From contig NZ_JAACFU010000002.1 in assembly GCF_029051725.1 (NCBI RefSeq), positions 62,001 to 126,000 of the forward strand: a DNA stretch of 64,000 bases, written 5' to 3'. The translations under genes were made by a program, and so were the position numbers. This stretch comes from Bradyrhizobium sp. CSS354. Its GTDB lineage: Bacteria > Pseudomonadota > Alphaproteobacteria > Rhizobiales > Xanthobacteraceae. The notes beneath the pieces were generated by a model. That model worked only from the letters and a program-made list of their open reading frames with translations, searched no databases and was not told the DNA's origin. This document shows positions 16,512 through 25,978 of this stretch, piece after piece (the stretch's first letter is position 1; each line of letters starts with the position of its first letter).

Positions 16512-17272
16512 CGGACGATTTTGAAGAAGCGATTCCAGCGCACCGCCCAGGGCCAGCGCCAGAACATCCAGGCATGCTCGCCTTCGGCGATCGAGAAGAA
16601 GATCATCTGGGCGCGCCCGATCAAATTCTCCTGGGGCACGTAGCCGACCTGACCGAGGAAGCGGCTGTCGGTGGAGTTGTCGCGGTTGTCGCCCATCATG
16701 AAGAAGTGGCCGGTCGGCACGGTGTAGACGTTGGTGTTGTCGACGTAGCCGTTATCGGCGCAGTCCAGCGTCTCGTAGGACACGCCGTTAGGGAGCGTTT
16801 CCTTCCAGCGCTTCACCCGAGAGACGCCGCTGCCTTCAGCGCCGCAGGGGTCCTCGCCGACAAATTCGCTCATGCGCTGCCGCTCGACCGGCGCGTCGTT
16901 GATGTAGAGCAGACCGTCCCGCATCTGGATGCGGTCGCCGGGAAGGCCGATCACGCGCTTGATGTAGTCGGTGGAATCGTCCTTCGGCAGGCGGAATACG
17001 ACGATGTCGCCGCGGTTCGGGTCCGAGCCCCAGATTCGCCCCGAGAACAGCGGCGGCGAGAACGGGATCGAGTAGTGGCTGTAGCCGTAGGAATATTTCG
17101 AGACGAACAGATAGTCGCCGACCAGCAGTGTCGCCTTCATCGAGCCGGATGGGATGTTGAACGGCTGAAACAGGAAGGTGCGGATCACCAGCGCGATCAG
17201 GAGAGCGTGGATGACGACCCGGATCGTTTCGCCGACGCCGCTCTCAGTTTTCGTTCCTGAAGTCACGCTCAT
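16508..17272 (-). CDS. lepB: Signal peptidase I
   Basis: This 254-residue membrane serine protease removes signal peptides from exported proteins. One membrane helix lies at residues 17-35, so the catalytic domain faces the periplasm. The catalytic serine is Ser44 in IPSGSMKATLL and the general base is Lys105 in DYIKRVIGLPGD. The box-E-like motif GDNRDNSTDSR is intact. It sits between acpS and rnc, with an ATGA overlap into rnc and a 248-base gap to acpS that may hold its own promoter. Confidence 0.95.
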   Translation of the reverse strand: MSVTSGTKTESGVGETIRVVIHALLIALVIRTFLFQPFNIPSGSMKATLLVGDYLFVSKYSYGYSHYSIPFSPPLFSGRIWGSDPNRGDIVVFRLPKDDSTDYIKRVIGLPGDRIQMRDGLLYINDAPVERQRMSEFVGEDPCGAEGSGVSRVKRWKETLPNGVSYETLDCADNGYVDNTNVYTVPTGHFFMMGDNRDNSTDSRFLGQVGYVPQENLIGRAQMIFFSIAEGEHAWMFWRWPWAVRWNRFFKIVR

Positions 17273-17520
17273 TGCTCTCTCAATTCCGGCGGGCGGTCAC
17301 AGCGCGCCCTCCTCCCGCGAACAGCCCATCGCTCGCGGCCCAAGGAGATTGTCCTGATTCTGATAATGAGGGCCAATTCCGGCGTAAAGCCGAATTCGCC
17401 CAGCCTGATTTGCGTCCGCGGACTTTTAGACGGTTGTCGGAGGCCACGCAATCAAGGATCGCATCAAAACTGCATAAGCGATTGATTTTGAATGCGAATT
17501 ATAAAATGATCGGTGCGCCT

Positions 17521-17940
17521 TCAGGGTTTGGCCAGCGGCACGGCGGAAATGATGACGAAGGCCTGTGCCAACGGCCAGTCATCGGTGATCGACAGGTCGA
17601 TCTGCGCCGCGAACCCCTCGGGCGTCAGGGCCTGGAGCCGGGCCAGCGCCCCGCCCGTCAATTGCATGGTTGGCCGCCCTCCCGGCAGGTTGACCACCCC
17701 CATGTCGCGCCACCACACGCCGCGCCTTATGCCGGTGCCGAGTGCCTTGGAGCAGGCCTCCTTGGCGGCGAAGCGTTTGGCGTAGGTTGCCACCACCATC
17801 TTCTCGTTCTTGGCGCGCCGCTCCGCCTTGGCCCGCTCGGCCGCCGTGAAGATGCGGTCGAGGAAGCGCTCGCCATGGCGGTCGATCACCTTGCCGACCC
17901 GGGTGATGTCGATCAGATCGGAGCCGATGCCGATGATCAT
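17521..17940 (-). CDS. acpS: Holo-[acyl-carrier-protein] synthase
   Basis: This 139-residue enzyme transfers 4'-phosphopantetheine from CoA to the acyl carrier protein. The magnesium-binding motif [10 protein letters not shown] (Asp8) and the second motif [14 protein letters not shown] (with its Glu) are both intact. Length and fold match bacterial AcpS. Its ATG overlaps the pdxJ stop as ATGA, so it is translated with pdxJ. Confidence 0.95.
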   Translation of the reverse strand: MIIGIGSDLIDITRVGKVIDRHGERFLDRIFTAAERAKAERRAKNEKMVVATYAKRFAAKEACSKALGTGIRRGVWWRDMGVVNLPGGRPTMQLTGGALARLQALTPEGFAAQIDLSITDDWPLAQAFVIISAVPLAKP

Positions 17941-18689
17941 GCCCGGCTCCGGCCGCGGTCCATCGCCGCGCGCATGCTGCGCACCGTCTCGGCGAGACCG
18001 ACGAACAGGGCTTCGCCGATCATGTAGTACCCGATGTTGAGCTCCATGATCTCAGACAAGGCTGCGATCGTCTCCGCCGTCGCGTAGTCCAGCCCGTGTC
18101 CGGCGTGAACCTCCAGCCCCGCTTCCTTCGCCAGCTTCGCCCCCGCCACGATCCGCCGCCATTCGGCCTCGGCCTTGTCGGCGGGGCCGTCGACGACAGC
18201 GTCGCACCAGGCGCCGGTGTGGATCTCGATCACGGGCGCGCGCAGCCGCGCCGCCATTTCGATCTGGGCGGGATCGGCAGCAATGAACAGCGACACCCGG
18301 ATGCCGGCATCGTTCAGCCGCGCGATATAGGGCGCCAGCGCATTGTGCTGGCCGACGGCGTCGAGCCCGCCTTCGGTCGTCACCTCCTGGCGGCGCTCCG
18401 GCACGAGGCACACCGCGTGCGGTCTAGTGGCGAGCGAAATGCGCATCATGTCGTCGGTCGCCGCCATCTCGAAATTGAGCGGCTTGGAGATCTCGGCTTT
18501 CAGCCGCGCCATGTCCTCGTCGCCGATGTGCCGGCGATCCTCACGCAAATGAGCGGTGATGCCGTCGGCACCGGCCTCGATCGCCAGCAGCGCCGCGCGC
18601 ACCGGATCGGGGTTGCGGCCGCCGCGCGCGTTACGCAGGGTCGCGACATGGTCGACATTGACGCCGAGGCGGAGCGGAGGTGCAGGCAT
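17937..18689 (-). CDS. pdxJ: Pyridoxine 5'-phosphate synthase
   Basis: The 250-residue TIM-barrel enzyme condenses aminoacetone phosphate and deoxyxylulose phosphate in vitamin B6 synthesis. It begins [20 protein letters not shown]. Other conserved stretches are [28 protein letters not shown] and [17 protein letters not shown] prefer the ATG at 18689, because the open frame above it starts only with TTG and adds residues unlike the family. It lies 45 bases after rsh and overlaps acpS. Confidence 0.94.
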   Translation of the reverse strand: MPAPPLRLGVNVDHVATLRNARGGRNPDPVRAALLAIEAGADGITAHLREDRRHIGDEDMARLKAEISKPLNFEMAATDDMMRISLATRPHAVCLVPERRQEVTTEGGLDAVGQHNALAPYIARLNDAGIRVSLFIAADPAQIEMAARLRAPVIEIHTGAWCDAVVDGPADKAEAEWRRIVAGAKLAKEAGLEVHAGHGLDYATAETIAALSEIMELNIGYYMIGEALFVGLAETVRSMRAAMDRGRSRA

Positions 18690-18734
18690 TTCAGGACTCA
18701 CGGAATCATAGGAATAGACCAAGACGGGAGGCGT

Positions 18735-21020
18735 CTATCCATTAACACGTTCGGCGCGGGCGACGACCGCCTTCGCGCGCAGCTGGGCCAGGATCGCGCT
18801 CAAATGCTTGAGATCGTAGACTTCGAGATCGATCGTCGTCTCCGTGAAATCCGGTGAGCGGCGCTGCATGCTGATGTTGTCGATGTTGCCGTCGTGCTCG
18901 GCGATCACGGTCGCGATCTGCGCCAGCGCGCCGGGCTCGTTGACGTTCTCGACCTTGATACGGGCCGGAAAGCGCTGCGGCGCGGAGTCCTCGATGTCCC
19001 AGCGCACGTCGAGCCAGCGCTCCGGCTCCTCCTCGAAATCCTTCAGGGCCGGCGCCTGGATCGGGTAGATGGTGATGCCCTCGCCCGGCGTGACGATGCC
19101 GACGATGCGGTCACCGGGCACCGCGCCGCCGTTCGGCGCGAACTTCACCGGCAGGTCGGAATTGATGCCGCGGATCGGGATCGCGACCGGGCTGCGCGGC
19201 GGTTCGGACGACTTCTCCTTGAGCTTGGCGGCAAGCCCCTTCTTGACGCCGTAGCGCGCGATGCGCTCCTCCTTGTAGTCGGGATACATCGCACGCGCGA
19301 CGTGAGAGGCCTTGATCTCGCCGCGCCCCACAGCCGCCATCACGTCCTCGATCGAGGTCCGCGCGAGCCGCGGCAGCGCGCCCTTGAGCTTGTCGTCGGC
19401 ATATTCGATCTTGGCGCGCTCGAACAGGCGCTCGACGATCCGTCGGCCGAGACCGACATATTGATCGCGCACCGCGGTCCTGGTGGCGCGGCGGATCGCG
19501 GCGCGCGCCTTTCCGGTGACCGCGAGTGTTTCCCATGCGGACGGCGGCGCCGCTTGCGCTTCCGAGGTCAGCACCTCGACTTCGTCGCCGTTCTGGAGCT
19601 CCGATGACAGCGGCGCAAACTGGCCGTTGATCTTGCAGCCGACCGCGCTGTTGCCGACGTCGGTGTGTACGGCATAGGCGAAGTCGATCACGTTGGCGTG
19701 GCGCGGCAGCGCGATCAGCTTGCCCTTCGGGGTAAAGCAGAACACCTGGTCGTGAAACAGCTCGAGCTTGGTGTGCTCGAGGAATTCCTCGGGGTTGGCG
19801 CTCTCCGAGAGGATGCCGATGGTGTGGCGCAACCAGGCGAACGCATTGGACTCGCGCTTGAGGAATTCGGTCGGCGAGCCCACGCCTTCCTTGTAGAACA
19901 CGTGCGCGGCGATGCCGCGCTCGGCGATCTGGTCCATCGCCTCGGTGCGGATCTGCAACTCGACGCGCTGGTTGCCGGGGCCGATCACGGTGGTGTGGAT
20001 CGAGCGATAATCGTTCTGCTTCGGCGTCGAGATGTAGTCCTTGAACCGCCCGGGCACGACCGGCCAGTTGGTGTGGACGATGCCGAGCGCGCGATAGCAG
20101 GCTTCGATATCGTTGACGACGACGCGGAAGCCGAAGATGTCGGACAATTGCTCGAAGCCGACCGACTTGCGCTCCATCTTGGTCCAGATCGAAAATGGCT
20201 TCTTGCGGCGGCCATAGACCCGCGCCCCAAGACCCCGGTGGCGCAGATTGTTGGAGAGCTGGTCCTCGATTTCGCCGATCAGATTGCGGTTGCGCTCCGC
20301 CAGCGCATCGAGCCGCTGCATCACCACCGAATAGGCTTCCGGGTCGAGGGTCCGGAACGACAGGTCCTCCAGCTCCTCGCGCATCTCCTGCATGCCCATG
20401 CGCCCTGCCAGCGGCGCATAGATGTCCAGCGTCTCCTCGGCAATGCGCCGTCGCGATTCCGTCGGCACGAAGTCCAGCGTGCGCATGTTGTGCAGGCGAT
20501 CGGCGAGCTTCACCAGGAGCACGCGAACGTCGTCGGCAATCGCCAGCAACAATTTGCGCAGATTTTCGGCCTGCTTGGCCTCCCGCGACACCAGCTCCAG
20601 CCGCTTCAGCTTGGTCAGGCCCTCGACCAGCGCGCCGATCTCGGGCCCGAAGATCTGGTCGATCTCGGCCCGCGTCGCTTCGGTGTCCTCGATCGTGTCG
20701 TGGAGCAGCGCAGCCACGATGGTGGCGTCGTCGAGCTTCAGGTCGGTCAGAATCGCCGCCACTTCGAGCGGATGGGAGAAGTACGGGTCGCCCGAGGCGC
20801 GGGTCTGCGAGCCATGCGCTTTCATGGCGTAGACATAGGCGCGGTTCAGCAAATCTTCGTCGGTGTTGGGATTGTAGGACCTGACGCGCTCGACGAGGTC
20901 ATATTGACGCATCATGCGGGCGCGAGGCTTCGCCGGGCGTGCCACCGGCGCAGTCGGGGCCACGGCAACCGATTCGGTTGCGGCCTGCATCTGCGCTGGT
21001 GTGCGGCGTCGATATACCAT
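18735..21020 (-). CDS. rsh: Bifunctional (p)ppGpp synthetase/hydrolase (Rel/SpoT homologue)
   Basis: This 761-residue protein is the stringent-response enzyme. The hydrolase HD domain has His83 in FSHP, His107-Asp108 in LLHDTIEDT, and the later motif KLADRLHNMRTL. The synthetase domain follows with GRRKKPFSIWTKM, DIFGFRVVV, RFKDYISTPKQNDYRSIHT and ELQIRTEAMDQIAERGIAAH. Then come a TGS domain (about 415-480) and a C-terminal ACT domain (about 690-760). All key motifs of both activities look intact, which fits the single bifunctional Rsh of Rhizobiales. It follows rpoZ, separated by an intrinsic terminator, and leads the pdxJ-acpS unit. Confidence 0.96.
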   Translation of the reverse strand: MVYRRRTPAQMQAATESVAVAPTAPVARPAKPRARMMRQYDLVERVRSYNPNTDEDLLNRAYVYAMKAHGSQTRASGDPYFSHPLEVAAILTDLKLDDATIVAALLHDTIEDTEATRAEIDQIFGPEIGALVEGLTKLKRLELVSREAKQAENLRKLLLAIADDVRVLLVKLADRLHNMRTLDFVPTESRRRIAEETLDIYAPLAGRMGMQEMREELEDLSFRTLDPEAYSVVMQRLDALAERNRNLIGEIEDQLSNNLRHRGLGARVYGRRKKPFSIWTKMERKSVGFEQLSDIFGFRVVVNDIEACYRALGIVHTNWPVVPGRFKDYISTPKQNDYRSIHTTVIGPGNQRVELQIRTEAMDQIAERGIAAHVFYKEGVGSPTEFLKRESNAFAWLRHTIGILSESANPEEFLEHTKLELFHDQVFCFTPKGKLIALPRHANVIDFAYAVHTDVGNSAVGCKINGQFAPLSSELQNGDEVEVLTSEAQAAPPSAWETLAVTGKARAAIRRATRTAVRDQYVGLGRRIVERLFERAKIEYADDKLKGALPRLARTSIEDVMAAVGRGEIKASHVARAMYPDYKEERIARYGVKKGLAAKLKEKSSEPPRSPVAIPIRGINSDLPVKFAPNGGAVPGDRIVGIVTPGEGITIYPIQAPALKDFEEEPERWLDVRWDIEDSAPQRFPARIKVENVNEPGALAQIATVIAEHDGNIDNISMQRRSPDFTETTIDLEVYDLKHLSAILAQLRAKAVVARAERVNG

Positions 21021-21162
21021 GCCGTCCTGCCTTCAAACGGGCCACGACACAGCCCGTTGTATACATCTTAGCTCCGATCGCGCGCGTGTCCGATCAATTC
21101 AGTGACAGGGACAGGCGCGAACCGACGACGCTATGGTAACCACGAAAACGCCAACAAAAGCA

Positions 21163-21188
21163 AAGGCCCGAACGACGGTTCGGGCCTT
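21163..21188 (-). terminator. Intrinsic terminator after rpoZ
   Basis: A perfect 11-bp stem (aaggcccgaac with gttcgggcctt) encloses a 4-base loop. On the minus strand it is followed by tgcttttgttgg, a T-rich tract. It lies 40 bases after the rpoZ stop and before the rsh start, so most transcripts from rpoZ should end here and rsh needs its own promoter in 21021-21162. Confidence 0.78.
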
Positions 21189-21227
21189 ATCAGATCACAA
21201 AGAAGTCGATGAGCGCGACGGGACGAT

Positions 21228-21620
21228 TTACTCGTCTTCCTCGGGCTGCTCCTCGGGCGGCGCGAGGCCTTCGAGACCCTTCAGGAGCTCTTCTTCCGTC
21301 ATGCGCTCCACGGCGACTTCGGTATCGTCTGCATCCACGCTTGCACCGGCGGAACCGATCAGCGGCACAGTGTCCGGCTCGGGCTCGTCGACCTCGACGA
21401 ACTTCTGCAGCGAATGCACCAGCTCCTCGCGGAGGTCCTCCGGCGAAATGGTGGTCTCTGCAATTTCGCGCAAAGACACAACAGGGTTCTTGTCGTTATC
21501 GCGGTCAACCGTTAGTTGTGAACCAGACGAAATCATGCGGGCACGGTGGGCGGCCAGCAGGACCAGGTCAAACCGGTTGTCGACCTTGTCGATACAATCT
21601 TCTACGGTGACGCGAGCCAT
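21228..21620 (-). CDS. rpoZ: DNA-directed RNA polymerase omega subunit
   Basis: This 130-residue protein begins [20 protein letters not shown], the standard omega start, followed by [13 protein letters not shown]. It helps assemble the core enzyme and, in proteobacteria, forms a ppGpp site with beta prime. The C-terminal half is an acidic, alphaproteobacteria-type extension ending EEQPEEDE. Placement just before rsh is the usual order. Confidence 0.95.
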   Translation of the reverse strand: MARVTVEDCIDKVDNRFDLVLLAAHRARMISSGSQLTVDRDNDKNPVVSLREIAETTISPEDLREELVHSLQKFVEVDEPEPDTVPLIGSAGASVDADDTEVAVERMTEEELLKGLEGLAPPEEQPEEDE

Positions 21621-21949
21621 CGACTGTCGCTCCGTTGTGGGTGGGACGAAATATGTGGATGAATGCCGCTAGTTATAGGGGCCGGGAGGGTTTCGCAAGG
21701 CCAATTTGTGATTTGGCCTCGCCAAACGGCTCTGCTACCCCCACATTGGGGCTGGGATGGGTGGTTTCCCGGGTTGTTGGCGACGGCAGCGCCGGGTCTA
21801 TGCAAGTTGGCCATAACTATACCTTGATTGCCCCGACTTCTCCGGATTTGCGGTTTCGACGGGTTTCGGCGGGACTTTAGAAGTGCGCGGCTTGCTGTCG
21901 CCGCGCCAACAATAAACGATCAATCACGAACTCTACGCGAGCAAACTGA
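21621..21949. other. Divergent intergenic region between rpoZ and the NYN gene
   Basis: These 329 bases contain no gene I can support. They must carry the promoters for rpoZ (minus) and the NYN-domain gene (plus). A G-rich run (ggggctgggatgggtgg) and an AT stretch (aactataccttg) are visible, but I cannot fix promoter boxes with confidence. Confidence 0.5.
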
Positions 21950-22597
21950 ATGTCACCTTCCTCTACCGACAAGATCGCGCTCTTCATCGATGGAGCCAAT
22001 CTCTACGCGACGGCGAAAACTCTGGGCTTCGACATCGATTACAAGCGCCTGCTGAAGGAGTTTCAGAGCCGCGGGACGCTACTTAGGGCGTTCTACTACA
22101 CCGCGATCATCGAGGATCAGGAGTACTCCTCGATCCGGCCGCTGATCGACTGGCTCGACTACAACGGCTACACCGTGGTCACCAAGGCGACCAAGGAGTT
22201 CATCGACGCCTCCGGCCGCCGCAAGGTCAAGGGCAACATGGACATCGAGCTCGCCGTGAACGCCATGGAGCTCGCCGAGCACATCGACCAGATGGTGCTG
22301 TTCTCGGGTGACGGCGACTTCCGCTCCTTGGTCGAAGCCGTTCAGCGCCGCGGCGTGCGGGTCACCGTGATTTCCACAATCGCAAGCCAGCCGCCGATGA
22401 TCGCCGACGAGCTGCGCCGCCAGGCCGACGTCTTCACCGACCTCGTCGAGCTGCAGTCCAAGCTCGGCCGCGACCCGTCCGAACGCCCCGCCCCTCGTGA
22501 CCGCGGCGACCGCGAGGCGCGCCACCACGCCCCGCAGTTCCTCCAGCGCGCGACCACGATGGCGCCGGCGAGGGGCGATGACGACTTCGAGGAGTGA
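21950..22597 (+). CDS. NYN domain protein (LabA/DUF88 type, putative RNase)
   Basis: The 215-residue protein has a PIN-like NYN domain over about residues 8-165. The acidic active-site set is visible: Asp14 and Asn17 in LFIDGANLY, Asp98 in GNMDIELAVNA, and Asp121/Asp123 in FSGDGDFRSLVEA. Family members are metal-dependent RNases or regulatory proteins. The last 45 residues are a charged, arginine-rich, probably disordered tail. The gene overlaps the start of the uracil-DNA glycosylase gene by 20 bases, so the two are probably coupled. Confidence 0.88.
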   Translation: MSPSSTDKIALFIDGANLYATAKTLGFDIDYKRLLKEFQSRGTLLRAFYYTAIIEDQEYSSIRPLIDWLDYNGYTVVTKATKEFIDASGRRKVKGNMDIELAVNAMELAEHIDQMVLFSGDGDFRSLVEAVQRRGVRVTVISTIASQPPMIADELRRQADVFTDLVELQSKLGRDPSERPAPRDRGDREARHHAPQFLQRATTMAPARGDDDFEE

Positions 22598-23252
22598 GGC
22601 GGCCCGGTCAAGCCGCCAGCCTCTCAGCCTCGTCCCCGACCGTGACTGTCCGCTCTGTCCGCGCCTGGTCGCCTTTCGCGAGGCGAACCGCGCGCGCGAG
22701 CCCTTGTGGCACAATGCACCGGTTGCGCCTTTCGGCGACATCAAGGCGCGCCTGCTGATCGTCGGCCTTGCGCCGGGGATGCAGGGCGCCAACCGCACCG
22801 GCCGTCCCTTCACCGGCGATTATGCCGGCGACCTGCTCTACGCCACGCTGCTCGAATACGGCTTCGCCAAGGGCCAATATCAGGCGCGTCCCGACGACGG
22901 CCTGAAGCTGGTCGACTGTCGGATCGCCAATGCGGTGCATTGCGTGCCGCCGCAGAACAAGCCGCTGCCGATCGAGATCAACACCTGCCGGAAGTTTCTC
23001 GCGGCGAATCTCGCAACGATGCCGAACCTGCGCGCGATCGTCGCCCTCGGGCGCATTGCGCACGATACCGTGCTCAAGCCGCTGAACCTGAAGGGATCGC
23101 AAGCCCCCTTCGGCCACGGCGCCGTGCATCAGGCCGGCGCATTCAGGCTCTACGACAGCTATCACTGCTCCCGCTACAACACGAACACCCGCGTGCTGAC
23201 GCCGGACATGTTCCGCTCCGTGTTCGCGAAGGTGAAGGCCGACCTCGACTAA
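22578..23252 (+). CDS. Uracil-DNA glycosylase, Fe-S type, family 5-like
   Basis: The 224-residue enzyme excises deaminated bases from DNA. Four cysteines placed to hold a 4Fe-4S cluster are visible (Cys24 and Cys27 in CPLC, Cys122 and Cys137). Motif A reads GLAPGMQGANRTGRPFTGD and motif B is HCSRYNTNTRVLTPDMF, which resemble UdgB (family 5) more than family 4. The hydrolytic Asp of many UDGs is absent from motif A, as is usual in family 5. I chose the ATG at 22578, which has a GAGGGG ribosome site inside the NYN gene. The 3' end overlaps the convergent peroxiredoxin gene by 4 bases. Confidence 0.87.
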   Translation: MTTSRSEAARSSRQPLSLVPDRDCPLCPRLVAFREANRAREPLWHNAPVAPFGDIKARLLIVGLAPGMQGANRTGRPFTGDYAGDLLYATLLEYGFAKGQYQARPDDGLKLVDCRIANAVHCVPPQNKPLPIEINTCRKFLAANLATMPNLRAIVALGRIAHDTVLKPLNLKGSQAPFGHGAVHQAGAFRLYDSYHCSRYNTNTRVLTPDMFRSVFAKVKADLD

Positions 23253-23842
23253 TCCTTAGACAAGCCCTTGGCCGGATTGGCCTTCAGCCAGTCCAGGACA
23301 TCGCCGGCGTTCCGGTCGGGCGGAAACACCGGATAGAACACATGCGTGATCCTGGCGTCGTCGACGATCAGCGCAAGGCGCTTGATCAGCGTCAGGCCCG
23401 CGACGTCCATCGTCGGCAAATTCAGGGCGCTCGTAAGCGCCAGCTTCTCGTCCGAGAGCACCGGGAACGGCAGATGCAGCCGCGAGGCCATCTCGGTCTG
23501 GTACGCGTTGCTTTGGGTCGAGAGGCCGTACACCTGCGCGGCGCCGGCGGCCTTCAGCTCGGCGAACAGATCGCGAAATGCGCAAGTCTGCGGCGTGCAG
23601 CCGCGCGCGCCCGGGATCATGTCCCAATCATCGACCAGCGCGATCTTGCCGGGCTCGCCGGTACGCGGATAGGCGAACACCACGGTCCGGCCACGCAGCG
23701 CCGACAGCGCGACTGACGTGTCGTCGGTGGCGAGCAGGCTGACCGGCGGCAGCGTCATTCCTTTCAGGTGCGCGGCTCCGCCGTCGTCCGCTGGTGCGGG
23801 AATCCGGGTCCAATCAACCTCGAGCAGGTTTCTCTGAGTCAT
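23249..23842 (-). CDS. Peroxiredoxin (BCP/PrxQ-like)
   Basis: This 197-residue thioredoxin-fold protein reduces peroxides. The reactive site is GCTPQTCAFRDL, with Cys82 as the likely peroxidatic and Cys87 as the likely resolving cysteine, the five-residue spacing of PrxQ/BCP. The upstream strand FAYPRTGEPGK is the family's usual entry. There is no signal peptide, so it is cytoplasmic. The gene follows smpB with a 4-base gap and is probably co-transcribed. Confidence 0.86.
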   Translation of the reverse strand: MTQRNLLEVDWTRIPAPADDGGAAHLKGMTLPPVSLLATDDTSVALSALRGRTVVFAYPRTGEPGKIALVDDWDMIPGARGCTPQTCAFRDLFAELKAAGAAQVYGLSTQSNAYQTEMASRLHLPFPVLSDEKLALTSALNLPTMDVAGLTLIKRLALIVDDARITHVFYPVFPPDRNAGDVLDWLKANPAKGLSKD

Positions 23843-23846
23843 CCCG

Positions 23847-24320
23847 CTATCCCCTCGCCCGCATCAGGCGGCCCTTCTCCCGGCTCCAGTCGCGCTTCTT
23901 CTCGGACTCGCGCTTGTCGTGCAGCTTCTTGCCTTTTGCAACCGCGAGCTGCAATTTGGCGCGACCACGCTCGTTGAAGTAAAGCTTGAGCGGGATCAGC
24001 GTCATGCCTTCGCGGTCGACCGCACCCATCAGCTTGTTGATCTGCTTGCGATGCAGCAGCAGTTTTCGCGGCCGCTTGGGCTCGTGATTGAAGCGGTTGC
24101 CCTGGAGATATTCGGGAATGGTGGCGTTGATCAGCCAGATCTCGCCGTCCTTGGAATCGGCGTAGGATTCCGCGATGGTGCTCTTGCCGCCGCGGATCGA
24201 CTTGACCTCGGTGCCGGTCAACGCAATGCCGACCTCGATCGTATCCTCGATCGCATAGTTGAAGCGGGCCTTACGGTTTTCCGCCATGACCTTGATCGGA
24301 CGTTCGTTCTTGTCGGCCAT
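23847..24320 (-). CDS. smpB: SsrA-binding protein SmpB
   Basis: The 157-residue protein binds tmRNA in ribosome rescue. The OB-fold core shows [20 protein letters not shown] and [17 protein letters not shown]. The C-terminal tail [16 protein letters not shown], which mimics mRNA in the ribosome, is intact. I used the ATG at 24320 (MADKNERP). A TTG three codons earlier is unlikely. Confidence 0.95.
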   Translation of the reverse strand: MADKNERPIKVMAENRKARFNYAIEDTIEVGIALTGTEVKSIRGGKSTIAESYADSKDGEIWLINATIPEYLQGNRFNHEPKRPRKLLLHRKQINKLMGAVDREGMTLIPLKLYFNERGRAKLQLAVAKGKKLHDKRESEKKRDWSREKGRLMRARG

Positions 24321-24379
24321 GGATGACAAACCTGATCGGGATGCGCGAGGACGCTAACAGTTTGGATGAAGCGCGCGCG

Positions 24380-24796
24380 TCAAGACTTCTTGAGGAGATC
24401 GCGGATCTCGGTCAGCAGCTCGACCTCGGCCGACGGCTTTGGTGGAGCGGCAGGCTGCGCCTCGTCCTTGCGCTTCAACTTGTTCATGGCACGGATCACC
24501 AGGAACAGCACGAAGGCAATGATGATGAAGTTGATTGTCAGCGTGAGGAAGTTGCCCCAAGCCAAAACGGCGCCCTGCTTTTTCGCGTCCGCGAGATTTG
24601 CGGCGGTGACCTTGCCCGAAAGCGGCGTGAAGTAGTTCGAGAAATCGAGGCCGCCGGTCGCTGCGCCGATGATCGGCATGATCACGTCGCCCACCAGTGA
24701 CGTCACGATGGCGCCGAAGGCCGCGCCGATGATGACGCCGACTGCGAGGTCGACGACGTTGCCCTTCATGGCGAACTCGCGGAACTCCGTGAGCAT
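24380..24796 (-). CDS. mscL: Large-conductance mechanosensitive channel MscL
   Basis: The 138-residue inner-membrane channel opens under hypo-osmotic shock. It begins [20 protein letters not shown], with the first membrane helix [20 protein letters not shown] and the second [21 protein letters not shown] charged cytoplasmic bundle ends in EIRDLLKKS. The family usually starts at this methionine, but an ATG nine codons upstream (24823) has a stronger GGGGAG ribosome site and may be the true start, giving 147 residues. It sits between dapA and smpB, same strand. Confidence 0.93.
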   Translation of the reverse strand: MLTEFREFAMKGNVVDLAVGVIIGAAFGAIVTSLVGDVIMPIIGAATGGLDFSNYFTPLSGKVTAANLADAKKQGAVLAWGNFLTLTINFIIIAFVLFLVIRAMNKLKRKDEAQPAAPPKPSAEVELLTEIRDLLKKS

Positions 24797-24848
24797 CCGC
24801 GTGCCTCTTGCCTCAATCGCCATGAAAGCTCCCCGATCGGCTAGCGCG

Positions 24849-25739
24849 TCAGTTGATGAGGCCGGCATGAACCATCGCGCTGCGCACGGCAACGCGGGTC
24901 GGCTCGGTGACCGGCACCATCGGCAGCCGCAACGTCTCGTCCAGCTTGCCGAGCAGCGACAGCGCGTACTTGATCGGCGCCGGATTGCTCTCGATGAAAA
25001 GGTTGTTGTGCAGCGGCATCAGCTTGTCGTGCAGCTTCAGCGCGGTGGCATGATCGCCCTTCGCCCAGGCGGCCTGGAACTCGGAGCACAGCCGCGGCGC
25101 GACGTTCGAGGTGACCGAGATGCAGCCATGGCCGCCATGGGCCATGTAACCGAGGATGGTCGCATCCTCGCCCGAGAGCTGGTTGAAGTCCTCGCCCATC
25201 GCCGCGCGTTGCTGCGAGACGCGGACCATGCTGGCGGTGGCGTCCTTGACGCCGGCGATGTTCTTCAGCTCCCACAGCCGCGCCATGGTGTCGACCGACA
25301 TGTCGATCACCGAGCGCGGCGGGATGTTGTAGATGATGATCGGAATCCCGATCGCGTCGTTGATCGCCTTGAAGTGCTGGTACATGCCTTCCTGGGTCGG
25401 CTTGTTGTAGTAGGGCGTCACGACCAGAACCGCGTTCGCGCCCGCCTTCTCGGCGTGCTGGGCGAGCTCGATCGCCTCCTTGGTCGAGTTGGAGCCGGCG
25501 CCGGCGACGACAGGCACGCGGCCTTTCGCTTCCTCGATGCACCATTCGACGACCTTCTTGTGCTCGTCATGGCTCAGCGTCGGGCTCTCGCCGGTGGTGC
25601 CGACCGGGACCAGGCCGTTGGTGCCCTCTGAAATCTGCCAGTTGACCAGGGAGCGGAACGCCGCCTCGTCCAGCGAGCCGTTCTTGAACGGCGTGACCAA
25701 GGCAGTGAACGATCCCCGGAATTTCGTCTTGGCTGCCAT
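24849..25739 (-). CDS. dapA: 4-hydroxy-tetrahydrodipicolinate synthase
   Basis: This 296-residue TIM-barrel aldolase condenses pyruvate with aspartate semialdehyde, the first step to lysine and diaminopimelate. The Schiff-base lysine is Lys165 in NIAGVKDAT. Tyr137 in IIIYNIP and Thr48-Thr49 in VGTTGESPT complete the proton relay. The ATG at 25739 follows a strong GGAGGAAG site. It is divergent from the lytic transglycosylase gene and precedes mscL and smpB. Confidence 0.95.
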   Translation of the reverse strand: MAAKTKFRGSFTALVTPFKNGSLDEAAFRSLVNWQISEGTNGLVPVGTTGESPTLSHDEHKKVVEWCIEEAKGRVPVVAGAGSNSTKEAIELAQHAEKAGANAVLVVTPYYNKPTQEGMYQHFKAINDAIGIPIIIYNIPPRSVIDMSVDTMARLWELKNIAGVKDATASMVRVSQQRAAMGEDFNQLSGEDATILGYMAHGGHGCISVTSNVAPRLCSEFQAAWAKGDHATALKLHDKLMPLHNNLFIESNPAPIKYALSLLGKLDETLRLPMVPVTEPTRVAVRSAMVHAGLIN

Positions 25740-25978
25740 GGACTTCCTCCGTACGCGGCAATCTTGAGCAAGCCGCATTCATATCGGGTCTATCCCGCCG
25801 GTAAAAGACCCGCCTCGGCGTGACGCACCGTTTAGGCCGCGATTTTGCCGCGGTGGTGGTGCAAACCCGGCAAAGGTAAGCGGCTGTTGGTATTTTGTCC
25901 GCATATTCAATCAAATACAGCCAGATCTTGTACAGCTGGGTCTTGAGCCAATTGACTGATTCGGGGCGACGAAACGCC

